Of a stretch of DNA of 16,431 nucleotides, positions 1-7,050 are shown piece by piece. Numbering within the stretch: the first letter of the stretch is position 1; the number at the start of each line of letters is the position of its first letter. Both the position numbers and the translations under genes were made by a program. This DNA comes from Pseudomonadota bacterium (GTDB taxonomy: Bacteria > Desulfobacterota > Desulfarculia > Desulfarculales > JAHJDS01): positions 1 to 16,431 of the forward strand of contig JAHJDS010000379.1 of assembly GCA_018812395.1 (NCBI GenBank), in the 5' to 3' direction. Under the pieces are notes generated by a model. It saw nothing but the letters and a program-made list of their open reading frames with translations, made no database searches and was not told the origin of the DNA.

Positions 1-741
1 ATCCCGGTGGTGCCCACGGCCCACTACGCCATGGGCGGTGTCCCGACCGATTTGCAGGCCCGGGTGGTCGCCCCGGGCCCGGACGGGCCGGAGACGATCG
101 TGCCCGGGTTCTACGCCGCCGGCGAGGCGGCCTGCGTCAGCGTCCACGGCGCCAATCGCCTGGGCTCCAACTCGCTCCTGGATATCATGGTCTTCGGCAA
201 GGAGGGCGGCGCCCGGATGGCCGAGGACTGTCGGGAGCGGGGCGAGACCTGGCCCGAGCTGCCGGCCGAGGCCTTTCAGGAGGGCATTGACGAGGTCAAG
301 CGGCTGGTCGATGGCGGCGGCAAAGCCAGGTTGGGCAACATCATCGAGCGCCTGCGTCGCTCCATGTCCGAGCACTGCGGCGTGTTCCGGATCGCCGAGG
401 ACCTGGGCCACCAGATGGACATCCTGGCCGAACTCGACGGCGAGGCCCGGGACCTGGGTATTCAGGACAAGGACCCGACCTTCAACCTGGACCTGATCGA
501 GGCGGTCGAACTCGAGCGGATGCTCCTGGTGGCCCGGTCCATCACCACCGGGGCCCAGGCCCGCACCGAGTCGAGGGGGGGGCACTACCGGGACGACTTC
601 CCCGGGCGCGACGACGAGCGCTGGCTCAAGCACACCCTGGCCTTTCTGGAGCCCGACGGCTCGATCCGCCTCGACTTCAAGCCGGTCCGGATGACACCCT
701 TGAGTGCCCCCACCGTCCCCCTGGCCCCGCGGGAGTACTAG
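1..741 (+). CDS. sdhA: Succinate dehydrogenase/fumarate reductase flavoprotein subunit, 5'-truncated
   Basis: This is the C-terminal part of the FAD-binding catalytic subunit that interconverts succinate and fumarate in complex II. The frame is open from base 1, so the start lies outside the window; 246 codons are present of the roughly 580-640 usual for the family. Visible family motifs are HYAMGG (visible residues 8-13, part of the substrate-binding region), the flavin-binding stretch HGANRLGSNSLLD (about 49-61) and EHCGVFR (about 125). The protein ends in PLAPREY, resembling the aromatic C-terminus of SdhA/FrdA proteins. The stop is 2 bases before sdhB, and the sdhB ribosome-binding site (GGGAG) lies inside the sdhA end, so the two are co-translated. 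SdhA versus FrdA direction cannot be settled from sequence alone. The membrane anchor gene is not seen and presumably lies upstream. Confidence 0.93.
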   Translation: MPVVPTAHYAMGGVPTDLQARVVAPGPDGPETIVPGFYAAGEAACVSVHGANRLGSNSLLDIMVFGKEGGARMAEDCRERGETWPELPAEAFQEGIDEVKRLVDGGGKARLGNIIERLRRSMSEHCGVFRIAEDLGHQMDILAELDGEARDLGIQDKDPTFNLDLIEAVELERMLLVARSITTGAQARTESRGGHYRDDFPGRDDERWLKHTLAFLEPDGSIRLDFKPVRMTPLSAPTVPLAPREY

Positions 742-743
742 TC

Positions 744-1454
744 ATGGCCAAAAAAGTGACCTTCAGCGTTTTTCGCTATCGCCCCGACCGGGACGACGAA
801 CCGCGCTACGTGGACTACCAGGTCGAGATACGACGGCCCGGGATGATGGTCCTGGACGGGTTGAACCAGATCCGCTGGGAGCAAGACGGCACTCTGGCCT
901 ATCGCCGCTCCTGCCGGGAGGGCGTCTGCGGCTCGGACGGCCTGAACATCAACGGCGTCAACCGCCTGTCCTGCGTGACCCACATCGAGGAGGTCAGCGA
1001 CCGGAGGCTGGTCATCCAGCCCCTGCCCTCGCTGCCGGTGATCAAGGACCTGGTGGTCGATCTGGGCGAGTTTCTGGACAAATATTTCCTGGTCAAGCCC
1101 TACCTCATCAACCGGGAGCCACCGCCCGACCGGGAGCGCCTCCAAACCCCCGAGGAGCGCAAGAAACTGGACGGCCTGTACGAGTGCATCCTCTGCGGGT
1201 GCTGCTCGTCCTCCTGTCCGTCCTACTGGGCCGACCCTAAGTACCTGGGCCCGTCGGCCCTGCTCAACGTCTATCGCTTCATCCAGGACTCGCGGGACAC
1301 CGGGGCCGACGAGCGGCTACAAATCCTCGACGACCGGCGGGGGGTCTGGCGCTGCCACACCATCCTCAACTGCGTCATGGCCTGCCCCAAGAACCTCAAT
1401 CCGACCCAGGCCGTGGCCGGGCTGAAAAAGGCCCTGGTCTCGCGGCGATACTGA
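744..1454 (+). CDS. sdhB: Succinate dehydrogenase/fumarate reductase iron-sulfur subunit
   Basis: The 236-residue electron-transfer subunit of complex II carries electrons between the SdhA flavin and membrane quinone through three iron-sulfur clusters. All ligands are visible. The [2Fe-2S] set is C57, C62, D65 and C77, with Asp in one ligand position as in E. coli SdhB. The [4Fe-4S] set is C148, C151, C154 and C214. The [3Fe-4S] set is C158, C204 and C210. The motifs are CREGVCGSDG, CILCGCCSSSCPS and CVMACPKNLNP. The length is normal for the family. The ATG at 744 has GGGAG eight bases upstream. It follows sdhA by 2 bases and is followed after 14 bases by an SdhE-like frame, so subunits and flavinylation factor are probably made together. 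Confidence 0.96.
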   Translation: MAKKVTFSVFRYRPDRDDEPRYVDYQVEIRRPGMMVLDGLNQIRWEQDGTLAYRRSCREGVCGSDGLNINGVNRLSCVTHIEEVSDRRLVIQPLPSLPVIKDLVVDLGEFLDKYFLVKPYLINREPPPDRERLQTPEERKKLDGLYECILCGCCSSSCPSYWADPKYLGPSALLNVYRFIQDSRDTGADERLQILDDRRGVWRCHTILNCVMACPKNLNPTQAVAGLKKALVSRRY

Positions 1455-1468
1455 TCTTTCAGGTCATC

Positions 1469-2302
1469 GTGGACCGCCGGAACCGCCTCAGACGCCTGCG
1501 CCTGGCCGCCCGACAGCGGGGCGTGCTCGAGGTCGAGTGGTTCCTCGTCCCCTTTGTGGACCGCCACCTGGACGAACTGTCGGACCCCGAACTGGACTCC
1601 CTGGAAATCCTGTTCGACCTGCCCGACCTGGATTTCTTGGAGGTCCTCCTCGGCCGTCGCGACCCGCCCCCGGGGGTCGATCCCTCGTTGCCGGCCGCCA
1701 TCAGGATGGTCCGGCGTCCGGGGGTTGACATCCGGTGGCCTCCCGATCTATTTTTAGATACAAATCAATTGCGTAGGGGAAGCGTCGTGGACAAGGAACT
1801 GGTGCTGGCGGCCGAACAGATCCAGGCCCGGGTGAGGGAACTGGCCGCCCAATTGTCCACCGAGTTCACCGGGAAACGGCCCCTTTTCATCGGCATCCTC
1901 AACGGGGCGTTCATTTTCCTGTCAGACCTGGTCCGTCACCTGGCGGTCCCGGTCCAGATCGACTTCATCCGTCTGGCCAGCTACGGCGCCTCGGACACCT
2001 CCTCGGGACGAATCACCATGACCAAGGACCTGGAGCTGCCCCTGGAGGGCCGGGACGTGGTCGTGGTCGAGGACATCGTCGACACCGGCCTGACGCTCCG
2101 GTGGCTGGTGGACCAACTGCGCTCCCGGGGACCGGCCTCGGTCAAGGTCTGCGCCTTGATCGACAAGAAGGAACGCCGCGAGGTCGAGGTCGAGGTCGAT
2201 TACGTCGGCTTCGAGGTGCCGGACGGCTTTTTGGTCGGCTACGGGCTCGACTTCAACGAAGACTGGCGCCATTTGCCCGCCGTTTACGCCCTGAAGAAGT
2301 GA
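1469..2302 (+). CDS. SdhE-like flavinylation factor in frame with hypoxanthine phosphoribosyltransferase
   Basis: One open frame of 277 codons holds two unrelated proteins. Residues 1-83 match the small SdhE/Sdh5 family that promotes covalent FAD attachment to SdhA: a basic helical N-terminus, the RGxxE signature (RGVLE, 17-21), then LSDPELDSL, and the family length (E. coli SdhE is 88 residues). From residue 107 onward it is a complete Hpt, which makes IMP from hypoxanthine and PRPP. Evidence is the PRPP loop VVVVEDIVDTGLTL, LIDKKERREV and FLVGYGLDF. The linking 22 codons look intergenic: AT-rich, unlike nearby codon use, with a TTGACA box. A GTG at 1787, six bases after AGGGGA, would give a normal 171-residue Hpt. 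I think two genes (sdhE and hpt) are likelier than a working fusion, either through a lost stop or a base error. The GTG at 1469 has AGG five bases upstream. Confidence 0.85.
   Translation: MDRRNRLRRLRLAARQRGVLEVEWFLVPFVDRHLDELSDPELDSLEILFDLPDLDFLEVLLGRRDPPPGVDPSLPAAIRMVRRPGVDIRWPPDLFLDTNQLRRGSVVDKELVLAAEQIQARVRELAAQLSTEFTGKRPLFIGILNGAFIFLSDLVRHLAVPVQIDFIRLASYGASDTSSGRITMTKDLELPLEGRDVVVVEDIVDTGLTLRWLVDQLRSRGPASVKVCALIDKKERREVEVEVDYVGFEVPDGFLVGYGLDFNEDWRHLPAVYALKK
1725..1754 (+). promoter_or_regulatory. Possible sigma70 promoter ahead of the hpt part
   Basis: A perfect -35 box TTGACA (1725-1730) is followed after 18 bases by TATTTT (1749-1754; 4 of 6 matches to TATAAT). It sits in a local AT-rich dip, inside the open frame joining the SdhE-like and Hpt parts, and is followed by AGGGGA (1775-1780) and GTG (1787). 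This supports an independent start for hpt. No experiment supports it; sigma preferences of this organism are assumed to be standard. Confidence 0.45.
2180..2197 (+). repeat. Three tandem copies of GAGGTC within hpt
   Basis: GAGGTC is repeated three times in a row and in frame, coding Glu-Val-Glu-Val-Glu-Val just after the KKERR motif of the phosphoribosyltransferase. Copy changes would keep the frame. It is probably a by-product of codon bias. Confidence 0.6.
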
Positions 2303-2320
2303 CGGCGGGCCGGGGGACCC

Positions 2321-3391
2321 ATGATCATCACCTGCCCCAATTGCCGGACCGGTTTCGACCTGGACGAATCACGCCTCAGTCCCCAGGGGTCGAAGGTCAG
2401 GTGTTCTCGCTGCCAGCACGTGTTCACGGCCCTCCCGCCGAGCGGGAAGCCGACCGTCCTGGACGTTGACGTAATGCCGACGCCCCCTCCGCCGCCACCG
2501 CCGCCGCCGGAGGTGTCGGTCGTCCCGGAAGAGAAACCGGCCGCGACACCAGAGCCGGTCGAAGAAAAACCGCCCCTGCCCGTTGGACCGCCGCCGCCTC
2601 GCCGGCGCGAGGTCGGGGACAAACGCCGCGGCGGCCCGGCCGGCCTGGTGGCGTGGACCGTTGTCTGGCTGATCCTGCTGGCCGGCGGGGCTTACGGGGC
2701 GCTGGTCTTCATCCAACAGACCCCTCTCTTCCCCCGGGTGATCGAGCCGGTGCGCCAGGCCCCCGCGGTCAAAATGGTCGTCGGCCTGATCCGGAAGGCG
2801 CCCTATCTCCGGTACCCCTTCGTCCACCACGGCCTGGACCGGGCCCTCGAGGGCCTGGTCCGCCGGCGGGCCGACCAGGTGCCCTGGCTGCGGGGCGCTC
2901 TGGAGACGCATTCCAGACACAAGGCTCCGCCCCGGATCAGGGCCCGGGCCGAAATGACCATCGTCCAGGCCCGAGGCGCCTTCGTGGCCGGCGCCCGGGC
3001 CGGGCGCCTGTTCCTCGTCCAGGGCAAGATCAGGAACATCGGCCGCGCCCCGATCAGCTTCATCCGGGTCAAGGGCGTCCTCTACGTCCGCAACCAACGC
3101 CGCCAGAACGTTCCCTTCGGCAAACCGGTCCTGGCCTACGCCGGTGTGGTGTTGACCCCGCAGGAACTCAAGCGGATGCCCCTCGACATGATTCGGCGAC
3201 GGATGAACAACCGCTTCGGCGACGACCGGATGAATTACCTGGTCAAGCCCGGCCAGGAAATCGGGTTCATGATCGTTTTCCACGAGTTGCCGCCCAAGGC
3301 CAATCCGAGCGAGTATACGGCTCAACTGTACAGCAGCGTCGCCGGCGCCATGCCCGAACAGGGCGATTCCCCGCCCGGCCCCCGCGGCTGA
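2321..3391 (+). CDS. MJ0042-type zinc-finger, DUF3426-like membrane protein
   Basis: The function is unknown. The 356-residue protein begins with a treble-clef-like zinc ribbon of the MJ0042 type: C5-x2-C8 and C28-x2-C31, with the typical MIITCPNC start and VRCSRCQHVF. A proline- and glutamate-rich linker follows (about 40-95), including nine prolines in a row (55-63). One membrane helix lies at about 108-130 (GLVAWTVVWLILLAGGAYGA). The remaining roughly 225 residues look like DUF3426: a soluble, probably extracytoplasmic beta-rich domain with GKIRNIGRAPISFIRVKGVL. The predicted arrangement is zinc finger in the cytoplasm and C-terminal domain outside, suggesting a sensor or scaffold role, but that is inference. 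The start is the ATG at 2321, with GGGGGA just upstream. It lies 18 bases after hpt and 23 before the K+ channel gene. Confidence 0.85.
   Translation: MIITCPNCRTGFDLDESRLSPQGSKVRCSRCQHVFTALPPSGKPTVLDVDVMPTPPPPPPPPPEVSVVPEEKPAATPEPVEEKPPLPVGPPPPRRREVGDKRRGGPAGLVAWTVVWLILLAGGAYGALVFIQQTPLFPRVIEPVRQAPAVKMVVGLIRKAPYLRYPFVHHGLDRALEGLVRRRADQVPWLRGALETHSRHKAPPRIRARAEMTIVQARGAFVAGARAGRLFLVQGKIRNIGRAPISFIRVKGVLYVRNQRRQNVPFGKPVLAYAGVVLTPQELKRMPLDMIRRRMNNRFGDDRMNYLVKPGQEIGFMIVFHELPPKANPSEYTAQLYSSVAGAMPEQGDSPPGPRG
2483..2509 (+). repeat. Proline-codon microsatellite (mostly CCG)
   Basis: Nine consecutive proline codons (CCC, CCT and then mainly CCG) encode the linker between the zinc finger and the membrane helix. 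Such a trinucleotide run can change copy number by slippage without breaking the frame, altering linker length only. Confidence 0.75.
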
Positions 3392-3414
3392 ACCGTCCAC
3401 TCCGGAGTAGGTTC

Positions 3415-4446
3415 GTGACTAGTCTCGCCCGCCTGTTGATCGCCCTCGGCGTTTCCCAGGTCATCCTGTTCGCCGGGGTGACCGGGTTCATGCTCATCGA
3501 GAAGTGGGGGTTTGTGGACTCGCTGTACATGACCCTCATCACCCTGACCACCGTCGGCTTCGGAGAGGTCCACCAGTTGAGCCGAACCGGACAGATCTTC
3601 ACCATCGGCCTCATCATCGTCGGCGTGGGCACGGTCTTTTACATCTTCGCCGCCATCAACACCTATATTTTTGAGGGCCACATCCAGGCCCTGCTGGAGA
3701 AAAGAAAGTTGGAAAAGCGCATCCAGGCCACGAAGGGCCACCTGGTGTTGTGTGGTTACGGGCGGATCGGTTCGATGGTCGCCCCGATGCTGGCCGAGAC
3801 GGGGGTCCCGCTGGTGGTCGTGGACAACGATCCCCAGCACGCCGAGGCCCTGGAAACAGTCGGTTACCCCTACGTCATCGGCGAGGCCACCGACGAGGTG
3901 GTCCTGGAGCGGGCCGGCCTGGGTCGGGCCAAGGGGCTGATCTCCTGTCTGCCTTCGGCCGCCAACAATCTGTACGTGACCATGACCGCCCGGGAACTCA
4001 AATCCGACCTGTTCATCCTGGCCCGGGCCGACGACGAGCGGGACGAGAAGAGGCTGCGCAAGGCCGGCGCCGACCAGGTCGTCCTACCCAACCGCCTCGG
4101 GGCCCGGCGGATGGCCATGGCCGTGCTCCGACCGACGGTCACCGACTTCATTGACCAGACCTTCCACGATCCGTCCTTCAACCTGCAGATGGAGGAGTTG
4201 CCGGTCCGGCCCGAGGCGACCCTCAAGGACGTGACCCTGCTGGACTCCGGCATCCGACAGAACCTCGATCTGATCGTGGTCGCCATCAAGAAGCCGGACG
4301 GGACCATGCAATACAACCCGCCGTCCACCGCCCGGATCGAGGTCGGGGACACGCTCATCGCCCTGGGGCCCAAGACCAATCTGCCCCGGCTGGGGGAGTT
4401 GTTGGGCAATCCCCGAGCCACGGGAATCAACCAGTTCAAGTTGTGA
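3415..4446 (+). CDS. Two-helix potassium channel with RCK (TrkA-N/TrkA-C) domain
   Basis: This 343-residue inner-membrane channel conducts K+ and is probably gated by a ligand bound to its cytoplasmic ring. In order: TM1 about 5-28; pore helix and selectivity filter TVGFG (46-50, in TLTTVGFGE); TM2 about 62-86; a charged linker (LLEKRKLEKRIQ); a Rossmann RCK_N domain with GYGRIG (114-119) and a VVDND acid at the strand-2 end; then RCK_C (about 262-343). The layout is that of MthK/Kch-like channels rather than the soluble TrkA subunit, because the pore is present. The open frame extends far upstream, but the chosen GTG at 3415 has GGAG (3404-3407) seven bases ahead and starts right at TM1. The upstream extension overlaps the previous gene and has no family content. 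Its stop overlaps the next gene. Confidence 0.9.
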   Translation: MTSLARLLIALGVSQVILFAGVTGFMLIEKWGFVDSLYMTLITLTTVGFGEVHQLSRTGQIFTIGLIIVGVGTVFYIFAAINTYIFEGHIQALLEKRKLEKRIQATKGHLVLCGYGRIGSMVAPMLAETGVPLVVVDNDPQHAEALETVGYPYVIGEATDEVVLERAGLGRAKGLISCLPSAANNLYVTMTARELKSDLFILARADDERDEKRLRKAGADQVVLPNRLGARRMAMAVLRPTVTDFIDQTFHDPSFNLQMEELPVRPEATLKDVTLLDSGIRQNLDLIVVAIKKPDGTMQYNPPSTARIEVGDTLIALGPKTNLPRLGELLGNPRATGINQFKL

Positions 4447-5078
4447 ATCACGGTTCGGACGGAACCTTGAACGTGAAGGCCCTGGTGGTGGTCGGCTTCT
4501 CGGCCGGTGGCGTGGAAAGCTTCCGGCGGCTGACGGGTCTATTACGGCCCGGCCATCCGCCGGTGGTGGTCGTCCAGCACAACTTCCCCGACTTCGACCG
4601 GTGGCAGATCGAGCGGGCGCGGACCGGCGCTCCATCGGCCACGACGGGGTGGATTTATCTGCTGGGGGAAACGGTCCTGACACCGGGACTCATTTACCAG
4701 GTCTCGGCCCTGCACCGGACCGCGTTCTCCCGGGCCGCCGGCGGCCGCCCGATGGTCCTCCTCCAGCCGGCGGCCGAGGGCCAGCCCTTTCACCCCTGGA
4801 TCGACCAGGTCATGACGGACGCCGCCGAGGCCCTGACCCGGGACGTGATCGGGATCGTCATGAGCGGATTGCTCAACGACGGCGCGGCCGGTCTGGCGGC
4901 CATCAGGGCGGCCGGGGGGTGGGTGATGGTCGAACCGCCGCGATCGGCCGCCTTTGCCTCGATGCCGGCGGCCGCCCTGGCCCGGCTCGGCGGCTGGGGT
5001 GAATACACCTGCGAGGAAATGGCCCGAGTGATCAACGGAACGACCCCGGTCCCACCGGCCGTCAAACAGGAGAATTGA
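4443..5078 (+). CDS. Stand-alone CheB-type methylesterase domain protein
   Basis: The 211-residue protein matches the catalytic domain of CheB, which removes methyl groups (or amides) from chemoreceptor glutamates. The expected triad is present: S20 in GFSAGG, H46 in VVQHNFP and D146 in SGLLNDGAAG. Other supports are FHPWIDQVMTDAA (the domain's helix near the active site) and AAFASMPAAAL (family AxxxxMPxxA). The N-terminal receiver domain of true CheB is absent, and no cheR, cheA or receptor gene is nearby, so the substrate is uncertain; it may act outside chemotaxis. The family GxVYxAPxxxH region is degenerate (GLIYQVSALH). The GTG at 4443 overlaps the channel stop by 4 bases (GTGA). A later TTG (4467) or GTG (4473) is also possible and would still retain the whole domain. 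Its stop TGA shares one base with the next start. Confidence 0.82.
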   Translation: MNHGSDGTLNVKALVVVGFSAGGVESFRRLTGLLRPGHPPVVVVQHNFPDFDRWQIERARTGAPSATTGWIYLLGETVLTPGLIYQVSALHRTAFSRAAGGRPMVLLQPAAEGQPFHPWIDQVMTDAAEALTRDVIGIVMSGLLNDGAAGLAAIRAAGGWVMVEPPRSAAFASMPAAALARLGGWGEYTCEEMARVINGTTPVPPAVKQEN

Positions 5079-6379
5079 TGTCCCACCGCCGGTACCGGGC
5101 CAAGCTGACCACGCCCGCCGAGGCCGCGGCGGCCATCGACCACGGCGGCACCCTGGTCCACGGCATGACCACCGCCGAGCCGCCGGCCCTGCTCGAGGCC
5201 ATCGCCAACCGGGTCCGAAGCGGGGACCTTCGTGACCTGAAGGTCTTCTCCCTGCTGCCCATGGACCACATGGCCCGGACGCTTTTGGCCCCGGACCTGG
5301 CGGACAAGCTCGAGGCCTTCTGCTGGTTCGTCGGCCGGGCCGATCGGGAGCAGGTCAGGACCGGGCTCAACTACTTCGTGCCCAACGAGTTTCACCAACT
5401 GCCCCGGATCTGTCGGGAATTCATGGACATCGACGTGGTGGTGACCACGGTCTCGCCCCTGGACAAGGCCGGGTTCTTCACCTTTGGCGCGGTCAACGAC
5501 TACATCTCGACCGCGGCCAGGGCCTGCCGGAAACTGATCGTCGAAGTTAATCCTCGGATGCCCCGGGTCTTCGGCGACTCGCTCTTGCACATCGACGAGG
5601 TCGACCTGGTGGTCGAGCACGAGGCCGACCTGATCGAGGTCACCCCGGCCCCGCCCAAGCCCGAGGCCGAGGCCATCGGCCGGGCCATCGCCGAGATGAT
5701 CCCCCACGGGGCGACGCTCCAACTGGGCATCGGGGCCGTCCCTGACGCGGTGACCCGTTTTCTGGACGACCACCACGACTTGGGGATTCACACCGAGCTG
5801 TTCTGTCCGGGCATGGTCCGCCTGATCGAGCGGGGCGTCGTCACCGGCCGGCGCAAAAATCTCCATCCCCGCAAGCACGTCTTCACCAACGCCATCGGCG
5901 ACAAGGCGATGTTCGAGTTCATGGACGACAACCCGTCTTTGGAGAGCTACCCGGTCTCCTACACCAACGCCCCGGAGGTCATCGCCCAAAACGACAACAT
6001 GATCTCGATCAACTCGACCCTGGAAGTGGACCTGCTGGGCCAGTGCAACTCGGAATACCTGGGCGGCCACGAGTTCTCGGGCACCGGCGGCCAGCTCGAT
6101 TACGTGCGCGGCGCGTTCAACTCGAAAGGCGGCAAGTCGATCATCGCCTTTTACTCGACGGCCCATGACGGTCAGGTGTCGAGGGTGGTGCCCCGCTTCG
6201 CCCCGGGCACGGTCGTCACCACGCCCCGGATGGACACCCATTTCCTGGCCACCGAGTACGGGGTGGTCAACCTCAAGGGCAAATCCACCCGAGAAAGGGC
6301 CCGGGACATCATCGGCCTGGCCCACCCCGAGTTCCGGGACGAGTTATCGTCGGAAGCAAAAAAGATGTGTCTGGTCTGA
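5078..6379 (+). CDS. Acetyl-CoA hydrolase/transferase family CoA-transferase (4-hydroxybutyrate type)
   Basis: The 433-residue cytoplasmic enzyme probably moves CoA between an acyl-CoA and a carboxylate such as acetate. It belongs to the family holding 4-hydroxybutyrate CoA-transferase, succinyl-CoA:acetate transferase and acetyl-CoA hydrolase. The catalytic glutamate is E240 in GIHTELFCPG, close to Glu238 described for the Clostridium aminobutyricum enzyme. QLGIGAVPDAV (216-226) precedes it, and GGQLDYVRGAFNSKGGKSI and VVTTPRMDTHFLATEYGVV follow, all typical of the C-terminal domain. Length fits the 4-hydroxybutyrate/butyrate subgroup rather than the longer (about 500 residue) succinate:acetate enzymes. 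AGGAG (5068-5072) sits five bases before the ATG at 5078. A TTG at 5075 is less likely. The true acyl substrate cannot be read from sequence. Being downstream of sdhAB, a link to fatty-acid or succinate metabolism is plausible. Confidence 0.9.
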   Translation: MSHRRYRAKLTTPAEAAAAIDHGGTLVHGMTTAEPPALLEAIANRVRSGDLRDLKVFSLLPMDHMARTLLAPDLADKLEAFCWFVGRADREQVRTGLNYFVPNEFHQLPRICREFMDIDVVVTTVSPLDKAGFFTFGAVNDYISTAARACRKLIVEVNPRMPRVFGDSLLHIDEVDLVVEHEADLIEVTPAPPKPEAEAIGRAIAEMIPHGATLQLGIGAVPDAVTRFLDDHHDLGIHTELFCPGMVRLIERGVVTGRRKNLHPRKHVFTNAIGDKAMFEFMDDNPSLESYPVSYTNAPEVIAQNDNMISINSTLEVDLLGQCNSEYLGGHEFSGTGGQLDYVRGAFNSKGGKSIIAFYSTAHDGQVSRVVPRFAPGTVVTTPRMDTHFLATEYGVVNLKGKSTRERARDIIGLAHPEFRDELSSEAKKMCLV

Positions 6380-6381
6380 CC

Positions 6382-6410
6382 GAGAACGCCGCCGGGAAGC
6401 GGGCGTTTTC
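6382..6410 (+). terminator. Hairpin terminator between convergent genes
   Basis: GAGAACGCC (6382-6390) pairs with GGCGTTTTC (6402-6410), nine pairs including one G-U, around an 11-base loop. It begins three bases after the CoA-transferase stop. The T run is inside the stem and no clear U tract follows, so it may be a weak or bidirectional terminator. The nitroreductase gene ends 33 bases further on from the other side. Confidence 0.5.
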
Positions 6411-6442
6411 AGGAGTCCGTCGGTTGATGCCTCCAACAGGCC

Positions 6443-7027
6443 CTATGGCGAATTAAGACGGAAGATCTTGGACAGGGGCCGCTTGGGTACGTGGTGGACG
6501 CCCGCCTCGTCCCGCCAGTAGCGGACGTCGTCGCCCTGCATCTCGACCATGACCGGGTGCTCGGCCGGTTTTCCGAGCGCGATGACGCAGTCGATGTCGT
6601 AATCCTCCGGGACATCGAGAATGTCGCGCACCCGGGGCCGGTTGACCGAGGCGATCCAGCACGAGGCCAGGCCCATCTCCTGGGCGGCCAGGAGCATGTT
6701 CTCGACCGCCGCGCCCACGTCGTAGCGGAAGAATGTTTCGTCCGCGACTTTTTTGTCCTTCAGGACGACGATATAGCCTCGGGGTTCCTGGCCGGGCGGC
6801 GGGTCGCCGGCCGGGGCGATGTAGGCCGCCCACTTGAGGCAGTCGAAGATGCGGGGCAGGAGGTCGGGGTCGTTGACGCCGATGTAGGCCAGGGGCTGCT
6901 TGTTGGCCGCCGAGGGGGCGACCCGGGCGGCCTCGACCAGTTTGGTCAAATGGTCGCTGGTGACCGGCTCGGGCCCGAAGGCCCGGACCGTGCGGCGGGC
7001 GATGATGGTCTCGAAAACAGCGGCCAT
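6443..7027 (-). CDS. Nitroreductase family protein
   Basis: The 194-residue protein is a FMN-dependent, NAD(P)H-using oxidoreductase of the nitroreductase superfamily. Supports are the N-terminal RRTVRAF (11-17, FMN phosphate binding), APSAANKQP (37-45, the family APSxxNxQP), DVGAAVENMLLAAQEMGLASCW (start about 103; family dimer and flavin region) and VIALGKPAE (148-156). Length is near the family norm. The natural substrate is unknown; members reduce nitro compounds, quinones or flavins, or have biosynthetic roles. The ATG at 7025-7027 has a strong AGGAGG eight bases upstream. It is the last gene of the minus-strand run, 23 bases after the GNAT gene. Confidence 0.9.
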   Translation of the reverse strand: MAAVFETIIARRTVRAFGPEPVTSDHLTKLVEAARVAPSAANKQPLAYIGVNDPDLLPRIFDCLKWAAYIAPAGDPPPGQEPRGYIVVLKDKKVADETFFRYDVGAAVENMLLAAQEMGLASCWIASVNRPRVRDILDVPEDYDIDCVIALGKPAEHPVMVEMQGDDVRYWRDEAGVHHVPKRPLSKIFRLNSP

Positions 7028-7050
7028 TGTCCTGACCTCCTGGTGACGTC

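Noticed and set aside
2369..3400. Long minus-strand open frame opposite the DUF3426-like gene
   Set aside because: No start signal or family motif; composition (D, G, R, P) is typical of a shadow frame.
2653..3414. Upstream extension of the K+ channel frame
   Set aside because: It overlaps the DUF3426-like gene, codes a low-complexity R/P/G-rich peptide, and a well-placed GTG with GGAG exists at 3415.
4790..6325. Long minus-strand open frame opposite the CoA-transferase
   Set aside because: It is antisense to a well-supported enzyme, has low-complexity GDRV-rich sequence and no motif; long antisense frames are expected at this GC content.
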